Below the pieces are notes generated by a model. It was not told the origin of the DNA, made no database searches, and saw nothing but the letters and a program-made list of their open reading frames with translations. The position numbers were made by a program, and so were the translations under genes. A stretch of 64,000 nt of DNA from Pseudomonas lalucatii (GTDB lineage: Bacteria > Pseudomonadota > Gammaproteobacteria > Pseudomonadales > Pseudomonadaceae): NCBI RefSeq assembly GCF_018398425.1, contig NZ_JADPMV010000001.1:1302001-1366000 (forward strand), in the 5' to 3' direction. Shown here piece after piece: positions 1-7,285 of the stretch (its first letter is position 1; each line of letters begins with the position of its first letter).

Positions 1-55
1 CATCGGCCTGTACAACGAACCGGCGGGGGCCTACCTGCCGTCGATTCTCTACTGA
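1..55 (+). CDS. 3' end of a truncated gene, unknown product
   Basis: The window opens inside a reading frame whose last 17 residues end in LPSILY before a TGA at 53-55. The frame is open back to the window edge. The fragment is too short to assign a family. A coding end is plausible because the next gene starts about 35 bases later on the same strand with its own ribosome site. Identity unknown. Confidence 0.45.
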   Translation, partial: IGLYNEPAGAYLPSILY

Positions 56-91
56 CCGAGCCGTTGCTCAACCTTGACGGAGAACCATGCC

Positions 92-499
92 ATGGCCATA
101 CGTGGCAGCTGCCTGTGCGGCAGCGTTCATTACGAGATTACCGGCAGTTTCGCCCTCGCCGGCCACTGCCACTGCTCCATTTGCCGGAAGGCCAACGGCG
201 CCGCCTACGTGAGCTGGGGCATCATCGACCCCGAGCAGTTCCGCTGGACGGCCGGCCAGGACCACATCGCGCAGTACGAGTCCTCGCCGGGCAAGCAGCG
301 CTGCTTCTGCAGGCAATGCGGCGCATCCCTGGCCAGCAGCCACGGCGGCAGGGTGTCGGAAGTCGTGCTCGGCAGCGTCGACGGCGACCCGGGCACCCGG
401 CCCCTGGAGCACATCTTCGTGGACTCCAAGGCCATCTGGCACGACATCACCGACGAGCTGCCCCGACACGGCGAATGGCCTCCGGGTATGGGGCTCTGA
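92..499 (+). CDS. GFA-family zinc protein (CENP-V/GFA domain)
   Basis: A 135-residue single-domain protein of the glutathione-dependent formaldehyde-activating (GFA) fold. The visible zinc ligands are the family pattern: Cys7 and Cys9 (CLCG), Cys26, Cys28 and Cys31 (HCHCSIC), and Cys73 and Cys76 (CFCRQCG). Members bind structural zinc and some bind glutathione; most have no proven activity, so the formaldehyde name should not be taken literally. I chose the ATG at 92 (GGAG about 9 bases upstream) over an in-frame TTG at 74. A hairpin lies downstream at 575-620. Confidence 0.85.
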   Translation: MAIRGSCLCGSVHYEITGSFALAGHCHCSICRKANGAAYVSWGIIDPEQFRWTAGQDHIAQYESSPGKQRCFCRQCGASLASSHGGRVSEVVLGSVDGDPGTRPLEHIFVDSKAIWHDITDELPRHGEWPPGMGL

Positions 500-574
500 G
501 CGAGCGCTGCATTGCTCCCGGATTGTCCAGGGGCTATCGACGCTTCGAACCCAAGGCGTAATCGACCGCAAGCG

Positions 575-620
575 AACCCGCAGAGCCGGGATTATCTGTC
601 CCGACACCTCTGCGGGTTTG
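575..620 (+). terminator. probable hairpin terminator after the GFA gene
   Basis: AACCCGCAGAG (575-585) pairs with CTCTGCGGGTTTG (608-620), and an inner CGGGA/TCCCG pair shortens the loop. A short TTTG follows. It sits 75 bases after the GFA stop codon. The U-tract is weak, so the call is moderate. Confidence 0.55.
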
Positions 621-968
621 TCATGCGCGCCTGACGCACGGCGACTCGCTCGGGCCGCGGGGCGCAACCCCCTTCTGCACCGAAACGCCGCCAGCATCCT
701 CACCGAACGCCCCACGGCGATCGTCCCGCTGCCGCCCCAACAGCCTGATGCTACCCGCCATGGCGCCGTCCAGTGCCGGGACCGCGCCGCGCGCCCCCTT
801 GAATCCCAGACGATCGAACTGCGGGCTCAGCCGGCACAGTCCGTCCGCCAGACAATCCGCTCGAGCCGTTAGGGAAGTTTTAGGGAACACCTAGGGTTTA
901 TTTCGCAAGCCGCCAAAGCGCCGCGCCCTAGCATGGACCTCCTCAGACCACCACCGAGGAGTCCGTCG
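621..968. other. non-coding stretch before the hemerythrin gene
   Basis: No convincing gene is seen here; short frames on both strands have no family character and no ribosome site. The last 100 bases must hold the promoter of the hemerythrin-like gene. I looked for an FNR/Anr-type box (TTGAT-N4-ATCAA) and did not find one. Confidence 0.4.
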
Positions 969-1676
969 ATGCCGTCCACCGCCGCCCGTTTCGATATCTA
1001 TGCGCTGATCCACAAGGGCCTGCGCGCCCACCTGGTCCATACCCTCGGCGCCCTCGGCCGCTGCGACTGGCAGGACTGCGGCGAGGCCCGCGCCGTGCTC
1101 GCCGGGTTGCAGGACCTGCTGACCTTCTGCCGCTCGCACATCGAGCATGAGGACGCCATGGTGCATCCCGCCCTGGAGCAGCGCCGGCCCGGCGCGACCC
1201 GCTACAGCTCGGCGGCGCACCGCCTGCATCGCCAGGAAATGGACGAGTTGAACAGCCTGGCCGAACAGGTCACCCACCTGCCGGCCTTGCGTCGGGGCGA
1301 TATCACCCACCGCCTCTATCGCCGCGTCGCACGCTTCGTCGCCGAGAACTTCGAGCACATGGAGCAGGAAGAGCGCGACAACAACCGTCTGCTGTGGGAA
1401 ACCCACAGCGACGCCGAGCTGATCGCCCTGGAGCAGCGCATCGTCGCCTCGCTCAGCCCGGACGAGATGCGCCGCGTCCTGTACTGGATGCTGCCGGCCC
1501 TGACCCCGCAGGAGCGCGCCGGGTTTCTCGTCCAGCTGCGCGCCGAGGCCCCAGCCGAGCTGTTCGCCGCCACCCTCGACACGCTGCGCACGCAGCTGTC
1601 GCCGAAGCACCACGCCCATCTCGATGCCGCACTGGGCCTGGCCCGGGCGGTCGAGCCGGCGGACCTGCCGGCCTGA
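969..1676 (+). CDS. hemerythrin-like (HHE) domain protein
   Basis: A 235-residue helical protein whose first two thirds match a hemerythrin HHE four-helix bundle. Candidate di-iron ligands are His15, His57/His60 with Glu61 (HIEHED), His84/His87, His130 and Glu134 (HMEQEE). Such proteins bind O2 or NO or protect/repair iron centres. The C-terminal third (about 150-225) is a helical extension as in DUF-type hemerythrin proteins. The start at 969 has GAGGAG at 956-961; an in-frame ATG at 933 lacks a ribosome site. The gene is followed after 44 bases by a small oxidase-like membrane protein on the same strand, suggesting a joint role in gas or redox stress. Confidence 0.8.
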   Translation: MPSTAARFDIYALIHKGLRAHLVHTLGALGRCDWQDCGEARAVLAGLQDLLTFCRSHIEHEDAMVHPALEQRRPGATRYSSAAHRLHRQEMDELNSLAEQVTHLPALRRGDITHRLYRRVARFVAENFEHMEQEERDNNRLLWETHSDAELIALEQRIVASLSPDEMRRVLYWMLPALTPQERAGFLVQLRAEAPAELFAATLDTLRTQLSPKHHAHLDAALGLARAVEPADLPA

Positions 1677-1720
1677 GCCGACACGCCGCCCGAAAACCAA
1701 GCCTACTGAGGAGCTATGTA

Positions 1721-2092
1721 ATGAGTCCGCTTTCCCGTCGTTGGATCTATGTCGCCATCGTCTATTTCTGCCTGGCCGTCGGCCTGGGCGTGTTCATGGG
1801 CCTGAGCGGCGACCACCGCCTGATGGCCGTGCATGCGCACATGAACCTGCTGGGCTGGGTCACCCTGACCCTGGTCGGCGTGATCTACCACTACTTCCCC
1901 AGGGCGGCGACCAGTCGCCTGGCCAGCCTGCAGTTCTGGCTGCACAACCTGACGCTGCCGGTGATGATGGGGGCCCTGGCCCTGGTGATCCTCGGCCTGC
2001 CCCAGGCCGGCCCGGTGCTCGGCAGCTCCGCGGTGGTGATGTTGCTGGCGGTGCTGCTGTTCGCCGGCAACGTCCTCTGGCGCCGCGCCTGA
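1721..2092 (+). CDS. small membrane protein resembling heme-copper oxidase subunit I
   Basis: A 123-residue protein with about four hydrophobic segments. It carries the motif HAHMNLLGW (about residues 38-46), the heme-ligand signature seen in CcoN/NorB-type subunit I proteins, and IYHYFP shortly after. At 123 residues it is about a quarter of a true subunit I and cannot hold the full heme/copper site, so it is not a respiratory oxidase by itself. GAGGAG at 1708-1713 supports the start. Together with the hemerythrin gene just upstream it may bind heme or serve in NO or O2 handling; that role is inferred. Confidence 0.7.
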   Translation: MSPLSRRWIYVAIVYFCLAVGLGVFMGLSGDHRLMAVHAHMNLLGWVTLTLVGVIYHYFPRAATSRLASLQFWLHNLTLPVMMGALALVILGLPQAGPVLGSSAVVMLLAVLLFAGNVLWRRA

Positions 2093-2103
2093 GCGGCGCC
2101 TAG

Positions 2104-3456
2104 CTAGCGGGCGGCGATCTCCTGCAGCAACACCGGGCGCCTGAGCAGCAGACGCAGGCGCCCGCGACCGCTCTTCTCCAGGACGATGTCACGGCTGCGT
2201 TCGGCCAGCCGGCGCTGCAGCAGGATCAGCCGCGCCTCCAGATTGTCGTCCAGCTCCGGTAGCTTGAGCGCCGGATCGACCCGCAGCTCGCGGTTGCTGA
2301 ACTCGCTGCGGCCCTCGCCGAGGTGCAGGTTCAGCAGGCGCCAGAAGATGGCACCGGCCACCCCCTTGATCAGGTAGTCATCGCCGAGGAACAGGCTGCT
2401 GTTGGCCGGGTAGTAGCGCACCGCCAGGGGCGCACCGCTCAAGGGGGCGAGCGCCGGCGTCAGGCCGGTGTCGTCGGGCGGATTGTCGGCCACCTGCTGC
2501 AGGGCCAGGATCGAGGCGCCGAGCAGGCCGGCCAGGCCGAGCAGGCAGTCCTCCTCGTCGTAGCCGAAGCGATGGGGCTCGGCGCTTTCCACGTGCAGCA
2601 CGCCGAGCAGGCGGCCGGCCGCGAGTATCGGTACCGACAGCTGACTGTGCGGCTCGGCCAGGCCGGGAAAGGCGATCTCGGTCTCCAGCGGGTCCACCGG
2701 GGCGGCTTCGGCCAGGTGCTCGCGGATGGCCCGGCCGTAGGCGTACTCAGAGGCCAGGTGGGCGATACGGATCGGCGTGCGGAACTGCGCCGCCACGCCG
2801 ATGATGCCGCGCCCGACGGGAAACTCCGAGCCCACCCCGGACTGCGCATAGCCATGGCTGGCCACGGTGTACAGCTTCTGCCCCAGGGGATCGAGCAACA
2901 GGATCATGGCCTGGGGCATCTCGAGGAGGCCGGCCAGGCCGTCCAGGCACTGCTCCAGCAGGCCGGCCAGGTCGGTGCAGGCGGCCAGGCGCTGGCTCAG
3001 CTGGCGCAGGCGGGCGATATGGCAGGGCGCCTCCTGCGCCGGCGGCACCTCCTCGCCCGGTACATGTTCGATGTCCAGCACCTGATAGATATCCGCGCCG
3101 AGCAGGCGGAACACCCCGCTCATGCCGCTATGCGAGGCGATGCCGGCGAGCTTGGCCTTCATGCTCTCGAACAGCGGCCCCTCGGTCTCGGTGCGCCGGT
3201 ACAGCAGCGCCAGGCGGTAGCGCGCGCTGCTCTGCGGATGCAGGAGGAACACGGTGGCCTGGGGGTTGGCCAGGATGTTCTCGCGGGTCTTGTTGAAGAA
3301 CTGGAAGGACAGCGCCACATGCCTGGGGTCGACGTAGTGCACCTGGGACACCAGGGTCACATTCGGCGTGCCCTCGGCGTCGCAGGTGGCGATCGCCGCC
3401 GGCACCGCGCCCTCCAGACAGGGGCGGATGGCGTCCAGGCTCGGCCCGCCGCTCAT
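2104..3456 (-). CDS. PNPOx-like FMN domain plus GAF domain protein
   Basis: A 450-residue protein. Residues about 10-125 resemble a pyridoxamine-phosphate-oxidase-like split barrel (AAIATCDAEGTPNVT, FFNKTRENILANPQA). Residues about 165-315 form a GAF domain (ILLLDPLGQKLYTVASHGY, PVGRGIIGVAA, LLGVLHVES). The last 110 residues look like a winged-helix or transcription-regulatory C-terminal domain. This suggests a soluble redox or ligand sensor rather than an enzyme. It overlaps the upstream PNPOx gene by four bases (ATGA), so the two are translationally coupled. Confidence 0.75.
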   Translation of the reverse strand: MSGGPSLDAIRPCLEGAVPAAIATCDAEGTPNVTLVSQVHYVDPRHVALSFQFFNKTRENILANPQATVFLLHPQSSARYRLALLYRRTETEGPLFESMKAKLAGIASHSGMSGVFRLLGADIYQVLDIEHVPGEEVPPAQEAPCHIARLRQLSQRLAACTDLAGLLEQCLDGLAGLLEMPQAMILLLDPLGQKLYTVASHGYAQSGVGSEFPVGRGIIGVAAQFRTPIRIAHLASEYAYGRAIREHLAEAAPVDPLETEIAFPGLAEPHSQLSVPILAAGRLLGVLHVESAEPHRFGYDEEDCLLGLAGLLGASILALQQVADNPPDDTGLTPALAPLSGAPLAVRYYPANSSLFLGDDYLIKGVAGAIFWRLLNLHLGEGRSEFSNRELRVDPALKLPELDDNLEARLILLQRRLAERSRDIVLEKSGRGRLRLLLRRPVLLQEIAAR

Positions 3457-3941
3457 GGCCCGGGCTCCAGGCGCACCCCGGCGTTGGGCCCCGGGGTCTG
3501 TTCGTAGAGGTCGCTCAGGGTGAAGCTCAGGGCCCGCAGCCGCTCGGCCTGGAAGCCGTGGGTGGCGCGGGCGAACGGCAGGGCGTAGCCCAGCGGCAAC
3601 AGGTCCTCGGCGAAGGCCTGGCGATGGCGCTCGGCCACTTCGCCCTCGCCCGGGGCCAGCGCCACCTCGCGGGCATCGCGGCCCTTGAGCTGCAGGGTGC
3701 GATGGCTGCTGGGCAGGCAGAACACCACCGCCAGGGCGCCACTGGCGGCGACATCCTGCAGCAGCTGGCCGGCCTGGGCGGCATCGACCAGCACCCGCAC
3801 CTGGCGCCGATCGCCCGCCACCGTGCAGCCCACGCCTTTGCTCACCGAGGGCACCCGGCGCACGTCGCGCGAAGCCACGCTGATCGACACGCCACTCTCG
3901 ATGAACTGGATCTGCTCGTCACTCAGAGTCATGCCGCTCAT
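3453..3941 (-). CDS. pyridoxamine 5'-phosphate oxidase family protein
   Basis: A 162-residue single split-barrel protein (GVSISVASRDVRRVPSVSK near the N terminus, then VRVLVDAAQAGQLLQDV). The pattern is that of PNPOx-related FMN- or heme-binding proteins of unknown substrate, not of PdxH. Start ATG at 3941. It overlaps the PNPOx-GAF gene by four bases, so both are probably made from one message and may interact, the small protein perhaps as a partner of the larger sensor. Confidence 0.7.
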   Translation of the reverse strand: MSGMTLSDEQIQFIESGVSISVASRDVRRVPSVSKGVGCTVAGDRRQVRVLVDAAQAGQLLQDVAASGALAVVFCLPSSHRTLQLKGRDAREVALAPGEGEVAERHRQAFAEDLLPLGYALPFARATHGFQAERLRALSFTLSDLYEQTPGPNAGVRLEPGP

Positions 3942-4021
3942 GGCTTCGGCTCAAGGAATAAGGAGCGATATCCTGCGCCATCTCCGGTCGCCTGTGAAGC
4001 CGTCGGCAGGCGCGGCCGGGC

Positions 4022-4651
4022 TCAGGTGTAGCCCTGCTTCCAGGGCACCGGGCGAAAACGGATCGGCGGCACCGGCGGCTGGCCGCGCAGCTGCAGAGCA
4101 GCGGACAGGTCCAGACGAATGGCCTGCTTCGGCGCCGGCATCGGCGCGGCGAAGCGCAGCCAGAACTGGTAGTGGCGCCCCGCCCTGTCCAGGCTGTAAC
4201 TCAACCCGGCCGGCGCCCGTTCCTCGACCTCGCGCAGCGGCGTCAGCGGCTGCCGGCCCGGATCGAACACCGTGAGTCGCTGCACCCCGCTGGGCCGGTA
4301 CGCCTGGCCGTCGATCCACAGCACCGCGTGCTCCGGGCGGAAGTGCGCGGCCTCGGCGGCGCTGATCTCCAGCAGCAGGCGGGCCCCCTGGTCTTGCGAA
4401 TACAGGGGCCGGTCCCGCGGGTCGATCATCACCGGGACGATGAACAGCACCACCTGATGCTCGCGCCGCTGGACCTCGTTGCGCAACTCCACGCGCAGCC
4501 GCGCCCCCGGCACCTGCAGCCAGTTCGGCGTGCCGCGGGCGATGGCCTCGGCCGGCGGCGGCATCTCGACATAGGCCCGGCTGACCTCGCCGGAACGGTA
4601 GCCGGCACAGCCGGCCAGCAGCACACAGAACAGCAGCAGCAAACGACTCAT
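4022..4651 (-). CDS. predicted lipoprotein, unknown function
   Basis: A 209-residue protein with a lipoprotein signal (MSRLLLLFCVLLAGC; lipobox LAGC, Cys15), so it should be anchored in the envelope. The mature part is beta-rich without a motif I recognise. Upstream on the minus strand CCAGGAG precedes the ATG at 4651. It lies between an aldo/keto reductase gene and the PNPOx pair, all on the minus strand, but the gaps (40 and 80 bases) leave co-transcription open. Function unknown. Confidence 0.7.
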   Translation of the reverse strand: MSRLLLLFCVLLAGCAGYRSGEVSRAYVEMPPPAEAIARGTPNWLQVPGARLRVELRNEVQRREHQVVLFIVPVMIDPRDRPLYSQDQGARLLLEISAAEAAHFRPEHAVLWIDGQAYRPSGVQRLTVFDPGRQPLTPLREVEERAPAGLSYSLDRAGRHYQFWLRFAAPMPAPKQAIRLDLSAALQLRGQPPVPPIRFRPVPWKQGYT

Positions 4652-4691
4652 CCTGGTTCTCCTGGAGTGCGCCGGGCACAGTGCCCGGTCA

Positions 4692-5525
4692 TCAGATCAT
4701 TGCCAGTGGACGCTTGCGGCTCGGCGCCGGATACGCCTGGTCGATCAGCGCCAGGTCTTCGGCCGTCAGGGCCAGCTCCGCAGCCTCGGCGTTGAGCCGC
4801 ACATGGGCGGGCTCCCGCGCCTTGGGAATGGCGATCAGGCCGTCCTGGCGCAACGCCCAGGCCAGGGCGACCTGGGCGGCCGTCGCGCCGTGGCGCTCGG
4901 CCACCGCCTGCAACGCCGGCTGGCGCAGCAGCGGCCCGCCCTGGCCGAGCGGACAGTAGGCCATCAGCGGCAGATACCGGCGCTGCTGCCAGGGCAGCAG
5001 GTCGAACTCGATGCCGCGGGCCGCCGGGTTGTACAGCACTTGGTTGCTCGCACAGCCCGCCAGGCCCAGTTCGGCCAACTCCTGCAGGTCGTCCAGGTCG
5101 AAGTTGGACACGCCCCAGCGGCCGATCTTGCCCTGCTCGCGCAGGCGCTCGAAGCCCTCGACGGTTTCCGCCAGCGGATACTGGCCACGCCAGTGCAGCA
5201 GGTAGAGGTCGATCGTCTCGCTGTTCAGCCGCCTGAGACTGCGCTCGCAGGCCGCCGCCACGCCGGCCCGGCTGGCGTTGTGCGGATAGACCTTGCTGAC
5301 CAGGAACACCTGCTCGCGGCGCCCGCCGATGGCCGCGCCGACCACCCGTTCGGCGCCGCCCTCGCCGTACATCTCGGCCGTGTCGATCAGGCGCAGGCCC
5401 AGTTCGATGCCCAGCTGCAGGGCGGCCACCTCGCGGCGCCGCTCGCCGGGCACCTCGCCCATGCGCCAGGTGCCCTGGCCCAGCACCGGCACCCGGGCAC
5501 CGGCCAATTCAAGCGTGCGCATCAT
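4692..5525 (-). CDS. aldo/keto reductase
   Basis: A 277-residue NADPH-dependent TIM-barrel reductase. The catalytic tetrad can be read: Asp in IDTAEMYG, Tyr in MYGEG, Lys in LVSKVYP and His in LLHWRG. The strand motif GVSNFDLDDL and the C-terminal IPKAREPAHVRLN (cofactor phosphate binding) are typical. It resembles the YeaE-like group. Three start codons are stacked (GTG 5528, ATG 5525, ATG 5522) behind GAGGGG; I use 5525. The physiological carbonyl substrate cannot be told from sequence. Two VOC-fold genes lie just upstream on the same strand. Confidence 0.88.
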   Translation of the reverse strand: MMRTLELAGARVPVLGQGTWRMGEVPGERRREVAALQLGIELGLRLIDTAEMYGEGGAERVVGAAIGGRREQVFLVSKVYPHNASRAGVAAACERSLRRLNSETIDLYLLHWRGQYPLAETVEGFERLREQGKIGRWGVSNFDLDDLQELAELGLAGCASNQVLYNPAARGIEFDLLPWQQRRYLPLMAYCPLGQGGPLLRQPALQAVAERHGATAAQVALAWALRQDGLIAIPKAREPAHVRLNAEAAELALTAEDLALIDQAYPAPSRKRPLAMI

Positions 5526-5536
5526 CACCCCCTCGG

Positions 5537-5965
5537 CTATTCCGACAGCCAGGGATCATAGCTGCCGAACGTCCACAGATGCCCTTCCGGGTCGCGGCAG
5601 GTGAAGCCGCGGCCACCGTAGTCCTCGTCCTTCAGCTCGATGACGACCTCGGCGCCGGCCGCCACGGCCCGGGCATGCAGCGCATCGGCATCCTCGACCA
5701 CCAGATACAGGCTCTGGGTGCAGCCGCCGGCCTGATCCGGCTGGCGCATCAGGCGGCCGTACGCCGAATCGGCCAGCGAACCGAGCATCAGCATGCCATT
5801 GCCGAAGCTGAGCTGGGCATGGGCGATGCCGCCCCGATCGTCGGGCACCACCAGGTGGCGTTCGAAACCGAAATGCCGGCACAGCCAGTCGATGGCCGCC
5901 GGCGCATCGCGATAGCGCAGGCAAGGGATCAGGCTGACCCGGGTGTGCTTCGCCAATCCAGACAT
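5537..5965 (-). CDS. VOC-family (glyoxalase/bleomycin-resistance fold) protein
   Basis: A 142-residue vicinal-oxygen-chelate protein with the two beta-alpha-beta-beta-beta modules: LIPCLRYRDAPAAIDWLCRHFGF at the start, VVEDADALHARAVAAGAEVV in the middle, and FTCRDPEGHLWTFGSY at the end. This is the PhnB/YdcG-like subgroup; substrate unknown. GAGGAGGG precedes the ATG at 5965. It is the middle of a tight minus-strand run (10-base gap from a second VOC gene, 11 bases to the aldo/keto reductase), so these are likely one operon. Confidence 0.8.
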   Translation of the reverse strand: MSGLAKHTRVSLIPCLRYRDAPAAIDWLCRHFGFERHLVVPDDRGGIAHAQLSFGNGMLMLGSLADSAYGRLMRQPDQAGGCTQSLYLVVEDADALHARAVAAGAEVVIELKDEDYGGRGFTCRDPEGHLWTFGSYDPWLSE

Positions 5966-5975
5966 AACGCCCTCC

Positions 5976-6407
5976 TCATTCGCTCACGTCATCGCTCACC
6001 GCGTCGGCCACTTCGGCGTAGCCCAGACCGCGCCATTGCAACAGGCACAGGCCATGGCCGAACGGGTCGCTCAGGCCGACCAGCCGGCCCCAGACCTCGC
6101 TCTTGATCGGCCCCTCCTGCCGGGCGCCGGCCGCCAGGGCACGGGCCAGGGCGGCCTCCAGATCGTCGACCACCAGGTCCAGGTGCAGCGGCGTCCAGTG
6201 CCGGCGGTAACTGCGGCCCGCGTCGCTGGCGGCGAACGGCGCGCTGCCGGCGGGCTTGGCCAGCAAGTAGAGCGGCACGGGCGCGCCGAGCAACTCCAGC
6301 ACTTCACCGGCAAACAGGCGCCGCCCCAGGCGCAGGTCGAAGGCCTGAGTATAGAAAGCCAGCGCGGCCGGCAAATCCGGTACGTCGATATTCAGCAGCA
6401 GTTGCAT
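5976..6407 (-). CDS. VOC-family protein
   Basis: A 143-residue VOC protein (LLLNIDVPDLPAALAFYTQAF near the N terminus, HLDLVVDDLEAALARALAAGA, and SDPFGHGLCLLQW). I chose the ATG at 6407, which has AGAGG five bases upstream, over an in-frame GTG at 6413 that would overlap that ribosome site. It begins a cluster with a second VOC protein and an aldo/keto reductase, a combination suggestive of small-carbonyl detoxification, but this is inference from context. Confidence 0.78.
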   Translation of the reverse strand: MQLLLNIDVPDLPAALAFYTQAFDLRLGRRLFAGEVLELLGAPVPLYLLAKPAGSAPFAASDAGRSYRRHWTPLHLDLVVDDLEAALARALAAGARQEGPIKSEVWGRLVGLSDPFGHGLCLLQWRGLGYAEVADAVSDDVSE

Positions 6408-6452
6408 GGCCACCTCTCAGCCGGCGATCAACCCGGTCTCCGGTGCCGGGCT

Positions 6453-7136
6453 TCAGCGTTCGGAACTCAGCAGCAACAACAACGACACCGGCTGCTCGCT
6501 CTGCGGGTGCAGCGGCTCCTGCAGCCATTGCAGGCGCCAGCCGGTCTCGCCGAGCAGGCCCAGCCAGGACTCCAGGGTGCGGAAGAACCAGGGCATAGGT
6601 GCCTGGAAGCCCTCGCCGAAGCCGGCGAAGGTCTCCACCCGCCAGCCGTCGCGATAGGCCGCGTCCTGGCCGGCGCGCCAGGGATGCAGGGTCTGGATCA
6701 GCAGGCGGCCGCCGGGGACCAGGAGCGAATGCAGGGCGCGCAGGATCGGCGCCAGTGGCTCCTCGAGCAGGGCGAAGTTGCACACCAGCACATCGAAGCG
6801 CCCCAGCTGCGCGGCCTGACTGGCCAGCTCGGCGTAGCCGCAGACCCGGTAGCGCGCCCCTGCCCCGTCGGCGGCCCTGGCCAGGTCGATCAGCGGCGCC
6901 GAGGCGTCCACGCCCACCGACGCTATGCCGCGCTCGGCCAGGCCGCGGCACAACCAGCCCTCGCCGCAGCCGACGTCCAGTACCCGCCCGGGCGCCAGGG
7001 CCACTATCGCCTGCAGGATCGCCGCGTCGGTGACCAGGCGGCGGCTTTCGATACGCCCCTCGCGCACGGCAGCCGCCCAGGCAGCGGCGTTGGCCTGCCA
7101 GCTGAAGTGCAGCTGCTCCCGGTGATCGTGCTGCAT
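6453..7136 (-). CDS. SAM-dependent methyltransferase (class I)
   Basis: A 227-residue Rossmann methyltransferase. Motif I is VLDVGCGEGWLC (about 50-61), the acidic loop is GVDASAPLIDLA, and post motifs LVCNFALLEE and LVPGGRLLIQTLHPW are clear. It resembles UbiG/type-11 enzymes; substrate unknown. The ATG at 7136 follows GGAGGAGG, which decides against the longer frame that begins 43 codons upstream. It is divergent from the penicillin-binding protein gene. Confidence 0.82.
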   Translation of the reverse strand: MQHDHREQLHFSWQANAAAWAAAVREGRIESRRLVTDAAILQAIVALAPGRVLDVGCGEGWLCRGLAERGIASVGVDASAPLIDLARAADGAGARYRVCGYAELASQAAQLGRFDVLVCNFALLEEPLAPILRALHSLLVPGGRLLIQTLHPWRAGQDAAYRDGWRVETFAGFGEGFQAPMPWFFRTLESWLGLLGETGWRLQWLQEPLHPQSEQPVSLLLLLSSER

Positions 7137-7285
7137 AGCCTCCTCCGCGGCTGTCTTAACGAGAAGATCGCGACCGGATCCCTTAGTTTTTTTTGCATCC
7201 GGGCCTATTGCATCGGCTGCTGTGCATCGGCCACCGACTAAGCTTGTCTTAACCCTAGGGGGCATTGAACAGGGTCGCGCAAATT

